Shown here: positions 17,233-25,720 of the stretch, one piece after another
Layout: each line of letters starts with the position of its first letter
How positions within the stretch are numbered: the stretch's first letter is position 1
Origin: JANQIO01 sp043585095
GTDB taxonomy: Bacteria; Pseudomonadota; Gammaproteobacteria; Pseudomonadales; Halieaceae
Direction of reading: 5' to 3'
Assembly: GCA_043585095.1 (NCBI GenBank)
Contig: CP121321.1
Location: forward strand, 1,116,001-1,180,000
DNA: 64,000 nt
Translations under genes and position numbers: made by a program
The notes under the pieces: generated by a model
Seen by the model: only the letters and a program-made list of their open reading frames with translations
What the model was told of the DNA's origin: nothing
Database searches by the model: none

Positions 17233-17273
17233 TTGATTTGCGTCAAGGCCGGTGCTTCTGAGCGGCGTATGCT
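17233..17273 (+). promoter_or_regulatory. FNR/Anr-type box with correctly placed -10, upstream of the TonB operon
   Basis: TTGATTTGCGTCAA at 17233-17246 matches the FNR/Anr consensus TTGAT-N4-(A/G)TCAA and sits in a longer palindrome, CCTTGA-N6-TCAAGG. A -10-like TATGCT lies at 17268-17273. With a start site near 17281, the box centre falls at about -41.5, the position used by FNR at class II activated promoters, where no -35 is needed. The first gene starts at 17339. This is a sequence-level prediction. Confidence 0.6.
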
Positions 17274-17338
17274 CTTTTGGTATCTATCTATCAGAAAATA
17301 CGGCGCAGGCATGTTGCCATCGCGTCCAGGGAGGGGTT

Positions 17339-18118
17339 ATGTCGGTGTGGTTTCGTGCAGTACTAGCCACGTCTTTGCTTTTGAGCACCAGCGTCTCGCA
17401 GGTTGCAGCGCAGGAGAAGGTCAAAGAGCTAGAGCAACAGGGCATCGAACGCGCCGCTGAGGGCCGCTCAGTGCAACAGAAAGTGGACGCGATGCACGAT
17501 AAGACGCGGTCACTTGTTGACGATTACTACGCACATTTGAAGCTGGTGGACGGCCTCAAGCTGTACAACGGTATGTTGCAGCGCCAACTCAATAACCAAA
17601 CTGAAGAAATCGGCATTCTGACCAACTCCATCTCGGAGGTGGCCACTGTCGAGCGGCAAATTTTGCCTCTCATGTCTCGGATGATTGATGGTCTGGAGCA
17701 CTTCATTGGCTTCGACGTCCCGTTCCTGCTGGAGGAGCGCACCAGTCGCGTAGAAGATCTACGCGCCTTGTTACCCAGAGCCGATGTCACCGTTGCGGAA
17801 AAAACCCGCCGCGTGATGGAGGCCTACCAGATTGAAAATGACTACGGTCGGACCATTGAGGCCTATCGCGGCAAGCTGGATCTGGATACCGCTAGCTTCG
17901 ATGCGGACTTTCTGCGCGTGGGCCGCGTGGCGCTGATGTATCGCTTGGTAGGTAGCGACGAGGTCGGTTTCTGGGACCACAACGACCAGCGCTGGGAAGA
18001 ACTGTCGTCTGGCCGCTGGCGCCGATATATCGAACAGGGCCTGAAGGTTGCCCGTCAGGAGGTAGCGCCTGAGTTGATCTCCGTTGCCATCGACGCAGAA
18101 CAGGAGATCAAGCGATGA
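17339..18118 (+). CDS. DUF3450 periplasmic component of a TtpC-type TonB system
   Basis: A 259-residue exported protein. Start at ATG 17339 after GGGAGGGG, giving the signal peptide MSVWFRAVLATSLLLSTSVS with cleavage near VAAQ. The mature protein is mostly helical coiled coil (residues about 27-130) with many Glu, Gln and Lys. The motif RQILPLMSRMIDGLEHFI followed by DVPFLLEER matches DUF3450. In vibrios this family sits directly upstream of ttpC-exbB2-exbD2-tonB2, exactly the order here. Its role is thought to be accessory to energy transduction across the periplasm. ATGA overlap with the next gene. Confidence 0.85.
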   Translation: MSVWFRAVLATSLLLSTSVSQVAAQEKVKELEQQGIERAAEGRSVQQKVDAMHDKTRSLVDDYYAHLKLVDGLKLYNGMLQRQLNNQTEEIGILTNSISEVATVERQILPLMSRMIDGLEHFIGFDVPFLLEERTSRVEDLRALLPRADVTVAEKTRRVMEAYQIENDYGRTIEAYRGKLDLDTASFDADFLRVGRVALMYRLVGSDEVGFWDHNDQRWEELSSGRWRRYIEQGLKVARQEVAPELISVAIDAEQEIKR

Positions 18119-19539
18119 AATATTGGATGGTTCTGCTAGTCACGCTATACAGCACCTCCCTGTGGGCGCAAGATGATGCGGTGGCCGCAGACGTACAATC
18201 TGCTGCGGAAGACGCCATAGAAGAGCCGGTTGAGACAGAGGATCCAGTAACCCTGGACGGCCTTCTGGATGCGGTGCGCAGCGGGCGTCTCGCCGAAGAT
18301 CGCACCAATCAGGATCGACTGGCTGACTTCCGTAGAGAGCAGTCGCGCCGCGATCAGATGCTCAAGGATATTCTGGCGGAAGAACGCCGACAGGAAGAGA
18401 TTAGTAAGAAGCGCGAGGCACAGTTCGAGCTAAATGAAGCCGAGATTGGGGAGCTTGAGGAGCGCCTGAAGGAGCGCATGGGCTCGTTAAAGGAACTGTT
18501 TGGCGTGCTGCAGCAGGTATCCAGTGATGCGCAGGCGCAATTCTATAACTCTCTGACCCAGCTCGAATTCCCCGAGCGGACGCAGTTCCTGGTGGACTTC
18601 TCAGGCCGCATGGGCAAAGCCAATCGGCTGCCGGCGTTGGATGAAATCGAAACCCTGTGGTTTGAACTGCAGCGAGAAATGGTTGAAAGCGGCAGGGTGG
18701 TAACCCAGTCCTTGCCAGTCGTCAGCGCTGCAGGCGTAGAGGAAATGCGACCGGTAACTCGCGTTGGTCTGTTTAACGTCGTCGCCGACGGGAAGTTCTT
18801 GCAATACGTGCCGGAAACAGGCCGATTGTTGGAATTCGCCCGCCAGCCGGACGGACGCTATTTGCAGGGCCCAAGGTCCTTTGAAAGCGGTGAGACCGGC
18901 TTTTTTCCCTTTGCCATTGACCCGGTAAGAGGCCAGTTGCTGCAGATTCTGACCCAGGCGCCTAATCTCCGTGAACGTATTGGCCAGGGCGGCATAATTG
19001 GCTACATCATTATCAGTGTTGGCATATTTGGCGTGCTGCTGGCGGTATCGCGTTACGTGATCCTATGGCTTGAGTCCCGGCGCATTCGTGCGCAGCTCAA
19101 AGATCTCGGCAATCCGAACGACGACAACGCACTGGGGCGTATTCTCAAGGCCTACCACGAAGATCGAGCCCTGGATATTGAAGCCCTTGAGCTGAAAATG
19201 GGTGAGTCGGTGATTAGAGAAGTGCCGATGATCAACAAGCATCTGCCTTTGCTGAAGATCATTGCAGCGGTCGCGCCGCTGATGGGCCTGCTAGGTACGG
19301 TGACCGGCATGATTATTACTTTCCAGGCGATTACGCTGTTTGGCGCCGGTGACCCTCGCCTTATGGCAGGGGGTATTTCGCAAGCGCTTATCACCACCGT
19401 ACTGGGCCTGACGGTAGCGATCCCAACGCTATTGCTGCACAACGTTGTCCAGGGCCGTGCGACCGCTTTAACCGACATCTTGCAGCATGAGGCGGTGGCC
19501 GTTGTGGCGGCGCGTGCTGAGCAGGATCAAGCCAGATGA
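18115..19539 (+). CDS. ttpC: TtpC-like MotA/TolQ/ExbB proton-channel protein with periplasmic coiled coil
   Basis: A 474-residue protein with an N-terminal signal sequence (MKYWMVLLVTLYSTSLWAQ), a long charged helical periplasmic region (about 30-160, rich in Glu/Arg/Gln), a globular middle part, and three membrane helices in the C-terminal third. The ExbB/TolQ signature is LPLLKIIAAVAPLMGLLGTVTGMIITFQAI near residue 380. This two-part design is that of TtpC from Vibrio TonB2 systems, which is essential for TonB2-dependent iron uptake. No TonB-dependent receptor is nearby, so the cargo is unknown. Coupled by ATGA to exbB. Confidence 0.87.
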   Translation: MKYWMVLLVTLYSTSLWAQDDAVAADVQSAAEDAIEEPVETEDPVTLDGLLDAVRSGRLAEDRTNQDRLADFRREQSRRDQMLKDILAEERRQEEISKKREAQFELNEAEIGELEERLKERMGSLKELFGVLQQVSSDAQAQFYNSLTQLEFPERTQFLVDFSGRMGKANRLPALDEIETLWFELQREMVESGRVVTQSLPVVSAAGVEEMRPVTRVGLFNVVADGKFLQYVPETGRLLEFARQPDGRYLQGPRSFESGETGFFPFAIDPVRGQLLQILTQAPNLRERIGQGGIIGYIIISVGIFGVLLAVSRYVILWLESRRIRAQLKDLGNPNDDNALGRILKAYHEDRALDIEALELKMGESVIREVPMINKHLPLLKIIAAVAPLMGLLGTVTGMIITFQAITLFGAGDPRLMAGGISQALITTVLGLTVAIPTLLLHNVVQGRATALTDILQHEAVAVVAARAEQDQAR

Positions 19540-20117
19540 TGGCATTTATAGACGGCTGGCTCCCCTGGCTTGGGGATCTGTTGTCGCTTGGTGGCAATAT
19601 TCTTGCGCTGATATTGTGCATGGCGTTTTTGCTGTGGACGCTGCTCTGTGAGCGCCTGTACTTTTTGTACGTCGTCTATCCCAAGCACGTGAAAGCGGCT
19701 ATTCAGCTTTGGAACGAACGGTCCGATAAGTCCTCGTGGTTTGCGATGCAGTATCGCGATCACCTGCGGCATCGAATCGCAGCGGAGCTCAGCAAAAACT
19801 ACTCAATGATTGGCGCCATCATCAAGATATGTCCCCTGTTGGGTTTATTGGGCACGGTAGCAGGCATGTTGGAGATCTTCGATGCACTAGCAGCTACCGG
19901 TTCCAATAACCCGCGATCCATGGCGGCGGGCGTCTCCAAGGCCACGGTATCGACCCTGGCGGGGATGGTTGTGGCGATTTTTGGCCTGCTGTTTGGCAAG
20001 TTTGCAGAGCGGCGGGCGATTTCTGAACGTGAGCGACTGCAGGCGCGCTTCTCTTTTGTTTCTCATCGAGGTGAGCCGGCTGCCGACGACGCCACTGCGC
20101 CGCTGGGAGCCAGCTAA
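19536..20117 (+). CDS. exbB: ExbB-type proton channel subunit
   Basis: A 193-residue MotA/TolQ/ExbB protein with three membrane helices: about 15-38, 90-112 and 128-152. The conserved cytoplasmic-to-membrane segment MIGAIIKICPLLGLLGTVAGMLEIFDALA and AAGVSKATVSTLAGMVVAIFGL carry the pore-facing Thr/Ala pattern. It is the short ExbB partner to the long TtpC. Start may be at 19536 or 19539 (tandem ATGs); both overlap the ttpC stop. Forms the proton channel with ExbD. Confidence 0.93.
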   Translation: MMAFIDGWLPWLGDLLSLGGNILALILCMAFLLWTLLCERLYFLYVVYPKHVKAAIQLWNERSDKSSWFAMQYRDHLRHRIAAELSKNYSMIGAIIKICPLLGLLGTVAGMLEIFDALAATGSNNPRSMAAGVSKATVSTLAGMVVAIFGLLFGKFAERRAISERERLQARFSFVSHRGEPAADDATAPLGAS

Positions 20118-20521
20118 TGCTGCGACAAATCATCAAGCCCGAGCGGGATGAAGGCGGTATAGACATCACGCCGATGCTGGATGTGGTGTTCATCATGCTG
20201 ATCTTTTTTATCGTCACGGCGACTTTTATCAAAGAGTCGGGCACCAAGGTCGAGCGCCCCATGGCGTTTACCGCAGCGGTGCAGGACAAAGCGAGCATCT
20301 TGATTGCCATCGATAGCGACGACGCCGTTTGGGTGGACCGACAGCAGATTGACGTGAGGGGTTTGCGCACCATCATTGAGCGACTGCACGCCGAAAATCC
20401 AAAGGGTTCTATCGTCATTCAGGCGGATAAAAAATCCCGTAACGAAGTGTTGGTGGAAGTGCTGGACGCAGCAACCCGGGCGGGTGTGCAGGATGTCGCC
20501 ATTTCGACTCAGGAGCGCTAA
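20117..20521 (+). CDS. exbD: ExbD/TolR-type channel subunit
   Basis: A 134-residue single-span protein. GGIDITPMLDVVFIMLIFFIVTATF contains the conserved membrane Asp22, which carries protons in ExbD/TolR. The periplasmic part is followed by the typical IVIQADKKSRNEVLVEVLDAATRAGV block and ends with VAISTQER. TAATG junctions with both neighbours. Confidence 0.95.
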   Translation: MLRQIIKPERDEGGIDITPMLDVVFIMLIFFIVTATFIKESGTKVERPMAFTAAVQDKASILIAIDSDDAVWVDRQQIDVRGLRTIIERLHAENPKGSIVIQADKKSRNEVLVEVLDAATRAGVQDVAISTQER

Positions 20522-21201
20522 TGGTTATCCACCGCAACAGTATCGAAGGCATTGACGAGGCTCTCGCGACACCGCTGACGCCGGCACATTACCTGCGTAT
20601 CGTCGCTGCGATTGTGGTCGGAGCCTGCTGTGCGCTGTCTCTGGCGTTCTTTATGGTTTATCTCATCAAAACCTCTGACCTGCGCTTGGAAGAATCTTCG
20701 CGCATTCAGATGTTGGACTTTGTACGCATCAAGCGCGAAGAAGCAGTAGAACGCAAAGATCGTACGCCGCCTAAGCCCCAGTTAAATGAAACGCCTGATA
20801 TTCCACCTACCTCCAATGACTCCACCGACGCAGGTAACCAACTTATGGTGTCCGCAATGCCCGCTGACGCGGGTCTGTCTTTGGATAGAGGCGGTATTGG
20901 CTTCGGTGCAGGAGAGGGTGATTACCTTCCTATCGTGAAAGTGGCGCCGATATTCCCCCAGCGTGCTGCGATGCAGGGTATTTTCGGCACCTGCCTGGTC
21001 AAGTACACGGTCACCGCCGCAGGCACTACCAAAGACGTAGAGGTGGTTCGTGATCAATGCGTGTCATCGGTATTCTACCGCCCGTCTGTGGAGGCGGCGC
21101 TGCGTTTTAAATACAAGCCCCGAATTATTGATGGTGTCGCGGTAGAGGTGCAGGACGTCTACAACCGTTTCCACTATGTGAATGAGAAGGACGAGAAATG
21201 A
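20521..21201 (+). CDS. tonB: TonB protein of the TonB2 type
   Basis: A 226-residue inner-membrane-anchored protein. A 25-residue cytoplasmic leader is followed by a membrane helix (about 26-50, IVAAIVVGACCALSLAFFMVYL), a short linker with few prolines (RTPPKPQLNETPDIPPT), and a TonB C-terminal domain (about 135-220: PIFPQRAAMQGIFGTCLVKYTVTAAGTTKDVEV and FKYKPRIIDG). The linker is much shorter than in E. coli TonB, as expected for TonB2 working with a TtpC coiled coil that bridges the periplasm. Transduces proton-motive energy to outer-membrane receptors. Confidence 0.93.
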   Translation: MVIHRNSIEGIDEALATPLTPAHYLRIVAAIVVGACCALSLAFFMVYLIKTSDLRLEESSRIQMLDFVRIKREEAVERKDRTPPKPQLNETPDIPPTSNDSTDAGNQLMVSAMPADAGLSLDRGGIGFGAGEGDYLPIVKVAPIFPQRAAMQGIFGTCLVKYTVTAAGTTKDVEVVRDQCVSSVFYRPSVEAALRFKYKPRIIDGVAVEVQDVYNRFHYVNEKDEK

Positions 21202-22427
21202 AACGCTCGCTAACCCTCTTGCTGTGTCTCTTGATGGTGCCGATGGCGTTTGCGAAAGAAGCCGTGGTCGGGATGAGCAAGAAGACCTTCGACACCATCA
21301 ACGAGGTGCAGCCGCTGATTGATGAAGCGCAATGGCCAGAGGCCCTCGATACTCTCGAGAAATTGCGTGAGCGAAAGCTCTCTGGTTATGAAACAGCGCA
21401 TGTCTTGAACATGATCGGCTTTATTCATTTTCAGATGGATGAAACTGATCTCGCACTGGCAAGTTACGAAGAGGCATTGACGCAAGAAGGACTACCTGAG
21501 TCGCAGGTGCGCGGCCTACTGAATGCGGTGTCTCAGGTGTCGCTTGCCGGTGGCAACTATGTTGCCGCCGAGCGCTATGCAAGACAGCTTCTGGCGGTTG
21601 AGTCTGAAGCGCCCCAGCCGATCAGCCAGATTATTCTGGCACAGGCGCTTGTGGGGCAAGAGCGCTGGCTGGATGCGGTTGAACCTTTACAGATCGCGAT
21701 ACAGATGCAGCGCGATACGGGGGCTACACCGCGTGAAAACTGGATGGTGATGTTGTCCTCAGTCTATTACTCCCTGGAGCGCTACGAGGATATGCGTGAC
21801 CTGATGTACGAAGTTGTCAGTCTGTATCCGCGTGAGCGTTACATCCTCAATCTGGCAGCCCTGCACGGCCAGTTGGAAGAAACTGATAAGCAGATGGCAC
21901 TGGTGGAGTCACTGCGCGAAGACGATCGGCTGGCAAAAGGCTTTCATTTTGTGACCCTTGCTAACCTGTTTATGTCCCATGGCACGCCCTACAAGGCAGC
22001 GGTATTACTTGAGACGCAAATTGAAGCGGGGTCCGTTGAGCCCACGCGCCAGAATCTGGAGTTGGCATCCCAGGCCTGGTATGCCGCAGGTGAAGAGGCG
22101 AGGGCAATTCCGCATCTGGAGCGTGCCGCGGAAGACGAAGACGACGGCGAGCTTTATGTACGAATCGCCCGCCTGTACATGGATTTATACGAGTGGGATT
22201 CGGCGCGGGTCGCTGCACGTAAGGCCTTGGATAAGGGCGTCGAGGAGCCTGGCGATGCCTGGCTGTTGGTCGGTATGGCGCTGGCGCGAGGAGACGAGCT
22301 TGACGGCGCACGCAAGGCATTTGTGCAGGCAGCCAAACACGACAGCAGCGAGAAGTGGGCACGGCAGTGGATACGCTTTGTCGATACCGAACAAGAGCGG
22401 TATGCTGCACTCACCGAAGACACCTAG
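21198..22427 (+). CDS. periplasmic TPR-repeat protein of the TonB2 cluster
   Basis: A 409-residue exported protein: signal peptide MKRSLTLLLCLLMVPMAFA followed by about 8-10 TPR-like helical pairs (for example LNMIGFIHFQMDETDLALASYEEALTQEG and LASQAWYAAGEEARAIPHLERAAED). TPR proteins of this kind end DUF3450-ttpC-exbB-exbD-tonB clusters in vibrios and other marine gammaproteobacteria. It probably serves as an assembly scaffold; the precise role is unknown. ATGA overlap with tonB. Confidence 0.85.
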   Translation: MKRSLTLLLCLLMVPMAFAKEAVVGMSKKTFDTINEVQPLIDEAQWPEALDTLEKLRERKLSGYETAHVLNMIGFIHFQMDETDLALASYEEALTQEGLPESQVRGLLNAVSQVSLAGGNYVAAERYARQLLAVESEAPQPISQIILAQALVGQERWLDAVEPLQIAIQMQRDTGATPRENWMVMLSSVYYSLERYEDMRDLMYEVVSLYPRERYILNLAALHGQLEETDKQMALVESLREDDRLAKGFHFVTLANLFMSHGTPYKAAVLLETQIEAGSVEPTRQNLELASQAWYAAGEEARAIPHLERAAEDEDDGELYVRIARLYMDLYEWDSARVAARKALDKGVEEPGDAWLLVGMALARGDELDGARKAFVQAAKHDSSEKWARQWIRFVDTEQERYAALTEDT

Positions 22428-22463
22428 ACGGAACTCCGGCCGTTAGCAACGGTCAACACTGCT

Positions 22464-23006
22464 GTGAAACACTTTCTTACACGAATTTTTACGCGCCTGT
22501 GCAAGGCACGAGCAAGCTGCGTAGCACTGGCTCTATTGTGCAGTACTTTGCTGCTTGGCACATCCGGACTGGCTCAGGCCGGCGCTGAAATCGGCAAGCC
22601 CGCGCCGGATTTTGTATTGCAGGATAGTGCTGGTGACCTGATCAGCTTGAAAGACTTCAGGGGGCGACCTCTGATTCTTCACTTTTGGGCGAGTTGGTGC
22701 CCTTACTGCAAGAAACTACAGCCTGGACTTGAAGCGCTGGCGAATGCCAATGCATCCAAAGGGGTGGCCTTGCTCGGCATTAGTTTCCGGGAAAACGCGG
22801 GCGTCGATCCACAGGCTGAGCTCCGCAAACGAGGGCATAGCTTCAAAACCCTGGTCGATGGCGAAGAAGTGGCTGAAATGTACGGCGTACGGGGCACACC
22901 GACCACCGTATTCATCGACCGCAGCGGCCGCATTCAGGGCATGACTCATAGCTCAGATCCCAACGACATCGTGCTAAAACGGCTAGCAACCGCTATCGCT
23001 GATTAG
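22464..23006 (+). CDS. TlpA/ResA-like periplasmic thioredoxin
   Basis: A 180-residue protein (GTG start) with a signal peptide or anchor (hydrophobic core ALALLCSTLLLGTSGLAQA) and a TlpA-type thioredoxin fold beginning GKPAPDFVLQDSAGDLISLKDF. The active site is HFWASWCPYCKKLQPGL (CPYC). The cis-proline loop is RGTPTTVFIDRSGRI. Likely a periplasmic thiol-disulfide reductase, by analogy with cytochrome c or disulfide-maturation proteins. It sits 36 bp after the TPR gene and may be in the TonB operon; a bidirectional terminator follows. Confidence 0.9.
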   Translation: MKHFLTRIFTRLCKARASCVALALLCSTLLLGTSGLAQAGAEIGKPAPDFVLQDSAGDLISLKDFRGRPLILHFWASWCPYCKKLQPGLEALANANASKGVALLGISFRENAGVDPQAELRKRGHSFKTLVDGEEVAEMYGVRGTPTTVFIDRSGRIQGMTHSSDPNDIVLKRLATAIAD

Positions 23007-23102
23007 CTATCGGGGAAAGTGTTTCGTTCTCGGCATCATAGCCATACCAGCCGCAGCGCTTTCGACGAAACAGACAAAAAATCGGGTATAAAAATTTGGG
23101 CA

Positions 23103-23131
23103 CAAAAAAAGACGCTTGCGCGTCTCTTTTT
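23103..23131. terminator. bidirectional terminator between tlpA-like gene and tRNA operon
   Basis: Stem AGACGC (23110-23115) and GCGTCT (23120-23125), loop TTGC. On the minus strand it is followed by seven T residues and ends the tRNA-Glu/tRNA-Gly transcript about 17 nt after tRNA-Gly. On the plus strand CTTTTTG follows and can end the TonB/TlpA transcript. Confidence 0.9.
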
Positions 23132-23141
23132 GTTTGGAATC

Positions 23142-23217
23142 TGGAGCGGGAAACGAGATTCGAACTCGCGACCTCAACCTTGGCAAGGTTGCGCTCTACC
23201 AACTGAGCTATTCCCGC
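23142..23217 (-). tRNA. tRNA-Gly (anticodon GCC)
   Basis: A 76-nt cloverleaf on the minus strand with encoded CCA. The acceptor arm GCGGGAA pairs with TTCCCGC, the D arm has AGCTCAGTTGGTAGAGC, the anticodon loop is TTGCCAA, and the T arm carries GTTCGAATC. The 5' side is 2 nt after tRNA-Glu, so both come from one precursor. Confidence 0.97.
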
Positions 23218-23219
23218 AA

Positions 23220-23295
23220 TGGCGTCCCCTAGGGGGTTCGAACCCCTGTTCCCGCCGTGAAAGGGCGGTGTCCTAGGCCACTAGACGAAGGGGAC
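23220..23295 (-). tRNA. tRNA-Glu (anticodon TTC)
   Basis: A 76-nt tRNA with encoded CCA. Acceptor GTCCCCT pairs with AGGGGAC, the anticodon loop is CTTTCAC in a CCGCC/GGCGG stem, and the T arm is CAGGGGTTCGAACCCC. First tRNA of a two-tRNA transcript. Confidence 0.97.
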
Positions 23296-23395
23296 AACAG
23301 CAGCCCTGGGGCTGTTTTTCTACTTCGTTTCTGGGTACTGCTTTTACAAACTCTCGTCGCAAAATTGCCAGGAACCCTGCGTTCAAGAGGCGCGC

Positions 23396-23424
23396 ATTCT
23401 ATGGTGGCGTTGCATAAACGTCAA
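23396..23424 (-). promoter_or_regulatory. sigma70 promoter of the tRNA-Glu/tRNA-Gly operon
   Basis: On the minus strand TTGACG, a 17-bp spacer and TAGAAT, followed by a GC-rich discriminator (GCGCGCC) typical of stringently controlled stable-RNA promoters. The predicted start is near 23389, about 94 nt before tRNA-Glu. Confidence 0.85.
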
Positions 23425-23456
23425 GCCTTCGGGCGGCAATCAAAGTCATTTGCAAA

Positions 23457-23837
23457 CTACTGCAATTTCAACAGCTTGGCTCTTTCATTATGATAGTCCA
23501 GATGCTGTCCCCCTGCGGCCGCTTCCGCGCGCAACTCGTCGAGCCGCTGAAACTGGAGATGCTCTTCATCTGGCATCAAATGCAGGCATTCCCCGCCGAT
23601 AAACCAGAGCAGCTCACGAGGGAACAGGGGCGCCAGCTGCGGCGCGCTGGCAAACAGCCTGGAAACCAATGCCGGTCCGGATTCGTACACATTTTTACCC
23701 TGGGCTAAATCCTTAAAGCCTGCGTGAAGGGCGTGCAGGGGGTCGTCCTCTGACGCAGCCTTCAGCTCAGCTTCGAGCCGTTCACAAAATCGCTCAGCGA
23801 GTTGCAGGCAATGGCTACGGTATTGTTCGTCGTTCAT
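23457..23837 (-). CDS. conserved hypothetical protein, possibly PA2817 family
   Basis: A 126-residue soluble acidic protein. The C-terminal half, FPRELLWFIGGECLHLMPDEEHLQFQRLDELRAEAAAGG, is a distinctive pattern that I associate with small Pseudomonas proteins of the PA2817 type; this is from memory and tentative. The N-terminal half is helical. No catalytic motif. It lies between the tRNA promoter and the yadG gene, transcribed away from yadG; its stop is only 33 bp from the tRNA -35 element. Confidence 0.7.
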   Translation of the reverse strand: MNDEQYRSHCLQLAERFCERLEAELKAASEDDPLHALHAGFKDLAQGKNVYESGPALVSRLFASAPQLAPLFPRELLWFIGGECLHLMPDEEHLQFQRLDELRAEAAAGGQHLDYHNERAKLLKLQ

Positions 23838-23954
23838 GTGGTGGTCGCACCTTGTGTTCGCGGGATATACAATACCGGCCCTCGCGAGGTTTCAGCACGC
23901 TGCTGTAGCCAGTATTTTCGATCAGAATCCACTATTTATTAGGTTAGGAGTTCA

Positions 23955-24950
23955 ATGACTGCCGCACTGTCTATACGTGATCTGAGCAAGACTTATGGTA
24001 ACAACGTCCACGCCTTACGGGGCATCAGTCTTGACGTTGAGGAGGGCGATTTCTTCGCATTGCTCGGCCCAAACGGCGCTGGCAAGTCTACCACTATCGG
24101 TATCCTGTTCTCTTTGATCAATAAAAGCGGCGGCAAAGTGTCTGTGTTTGGGATCGATACCGACGATGATTTCCCGCTGGCGAAAAAACATATTGGCATT
24201 GTGCCGCAGGAGTTCAATTTCAACCTGTTCGAGAAGGTTGAGCACATCGTAACTACGCAGGGTGGTTACTACGGCCTTGAGCCTGAGGTTGCCCGGCAGC
24301 GCTGCGAAAAGTATCTGAAGAAGCTCGGCCTTTGGGAGAAACGCAATGAACGCGCCCGAGCGCTATCCGGCGGTATGAAGAGGCGTTTGATGATTGCCCG
24401 CGCTTTGGTGCATGAGCCACGCCTGCTCATTCTGGATGAGCCCACGGCGGGTGTTGATATCGAGATGCGCCGATCCATGTGGGAGTTTCTCGAAGAGCTC
24501 AACGCCAGCGGCACCACCATCATCCTGACAACGCACTATCTGGAAGAGGCAGAGAGCCTGTGTCGGAATATCGCGATCATTGATCAAGGTGCCATCGTGC
24601 ACCACTCCAGTATGAAAGACTTGCTGCGCGAACTGCGCACGGAGATGTTTATTCTGGACCTTCGCGAGCCGGTGGAAGAGCAGGTTGAATTACCTGGCTT
24701 TCCGACTCGACAGGTGGATAGTCACACCCTTGAGGTGGTCAAGGACCGCGATCAGGATTTGAACAGCCTTTTTGCTGCGCTTGCCGAGCAGGGCGTAGCG
24801 GTCGCCAGTATGCGCAACAAGGCTAACCGGCTGGAAGAGATGTTTGTGAGCCTACTGGAGCAAAGCGCTAGCGACAAAAAGGAGGCAGCGGCTGAAGCCG
24901 CGAAATCCTCAGCGGCAACGCCCTCTGCGACGACGGAGGGGCCTGCATGA
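23955..24950 (+). CDS. yadG: ABC transporter ATP-binding protein (YadG type)
   Basis: A 331-residue ATPase. Walker A is LLGPNGAGKSTTIGILF, Q-loop VPQEFNFN, signature RALSGGMKRRLMIARALVH, Walker B LLILDEPTAGVD and the switch His in TTHYLEEAESLC. The C-terminal 100 residues are a charged regulatory tail ending in an Ala/Ser/Glu-rich segment. Strong ribosome site (TTAGGAG). It overlaps the permease gene by 4 bp; the pair matches E. coli yadGH. Substrate unproven. Confidence 0.92.
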   Translation: MTAALSIRDLSKTYGNNVHALRGISLDVEEGDFFALLGPNGAGKSTTIGILFSLINKSGGKVSVFGIDTDDDFPLAKKHIGIVPQEFNFNLFEKVEHIVTTQGGYYGLEPEVARQRCEKYLKKLGLWEKRNERARALSGGMKRRLMIARALVHEPRLLILDEPTAGVDIEMRRSMWEFLEELNASGTTIILTTHYLEEAESLCRNIAIIDQGAIVHHSSMKDLLRELRTEMFILDLREPVEEQVELPGFPTRQVDSHTLEVVKDRDQDLNSLFAALAEQGVAVASMRNKANRLEEMFVSLLEQSASDKKEAAAEAAKSSAATPSATTEGPA

Positions 24951-25720
24951 ACAATTACGAAAAGTGGATAGCGTTTCGCACGATTTTGGTTAAGGAGGTG
25001 CGACGCTTCCTGCGTATTTGGGCGCAGACTCTGTTGCCGCCAGCCATTACCATGAGCCTGTATTTCGTCATTTTTGGTGCCTTGATTGGCTCGCGTATTG
25101 GCGAGATGGGTGGCTTTAGCTATATGCAGTTCGTTGTCCCAGGCCTGATCATGATGTCGGTGGTGACCAATTCCTATTCAAACGTGGTGTCGTCCTTCTT
25201 CGGTGCGAAATTCAACCACAGCATCGAAGAACTGCTGGTATCTCCCGTGCCAAACTGGATTATTCTCACAGGCTATATTACTGGCGGGGTGACTCGCGGC
25301 TTGATGGTTGCCGCCATCGTTACCGTGTTGTCACTATTCTTTGCAGACCTGGGCGTCTATCACTTCGGTCTCACGGTGTTAATCGTGCTGTTCACCTCTG
25401 TGCTGTTCGCGCTGTTTGGCTTTATCAATGCGGTGTTCGCGAACAATTTCGATGACATCTCCATCATTCCAACCTTTGTGCTGACGCCGCTGACTTATTT
25501 GGGGGGCGTGTTCTATTCGTTAGAGCTATTGCCTGATTTTTGGCAGGGGCTCTCGCGGCTAAACCCGCTGGTGTATGTGGTCAATGGTTTTCGCTACGGT
25601 GTGCTGGGCGTGTCGGACGTCAACGTGACTTTCTCATTTGCGATGCTCACTTTGTTCACCGTGTTGGCATTCGTGTACTCCATGCATCTGCTGAATACCG
25701 GTAAGCGACTGCGACAGTGA
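24947..25720 (+). CDS. yadH: ABC-2 type permease (YadH type)
   Basis: A 257-residue membrane protein with six predicted helices. The sequence TLLPPAITMSLYFVIFGALIGSRIGEMGGFSYMQFVVPGLIMMSVVTNSYSNVVSSFFGAKF closely follows E. coli YadH, as do PTFVLTPLTYLGGVFYSLELLPDFWQGLSRLNPLVY. Presumed exporter with YadG. Its TGA shares a base with the queF ATG. Confidence 0.93.
   Translation: MNNYEKWIAFRTILVKEVRRFLRIWAQTLLPPAITMSLYFVIFGALIGSRIGEMGGFSYMQFVVPGLIMMSVVTNSYSNVVSSFFGAKFNHSIEELLVSPVPNWIILTGYITGGVTRGLMVAAIVTVLSLFFADLGVYHFGLTVLIVLFTSVLFALFGFINAVFANNFDDISIIPTFVLTPLTYLGGVFYSLELLPDFWQGLSRLNPLVYVVNGFRYGVLGVSDVNVTFSFAMLTLFTVLAFVYSMHLLNTGKRLRQ

Noticed and set aside
17281..17338. Fur box in front of the TonB operon
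   Set aside because: No GATAATGATAATCATTATC-like sequence is present between 17067 and 17338.
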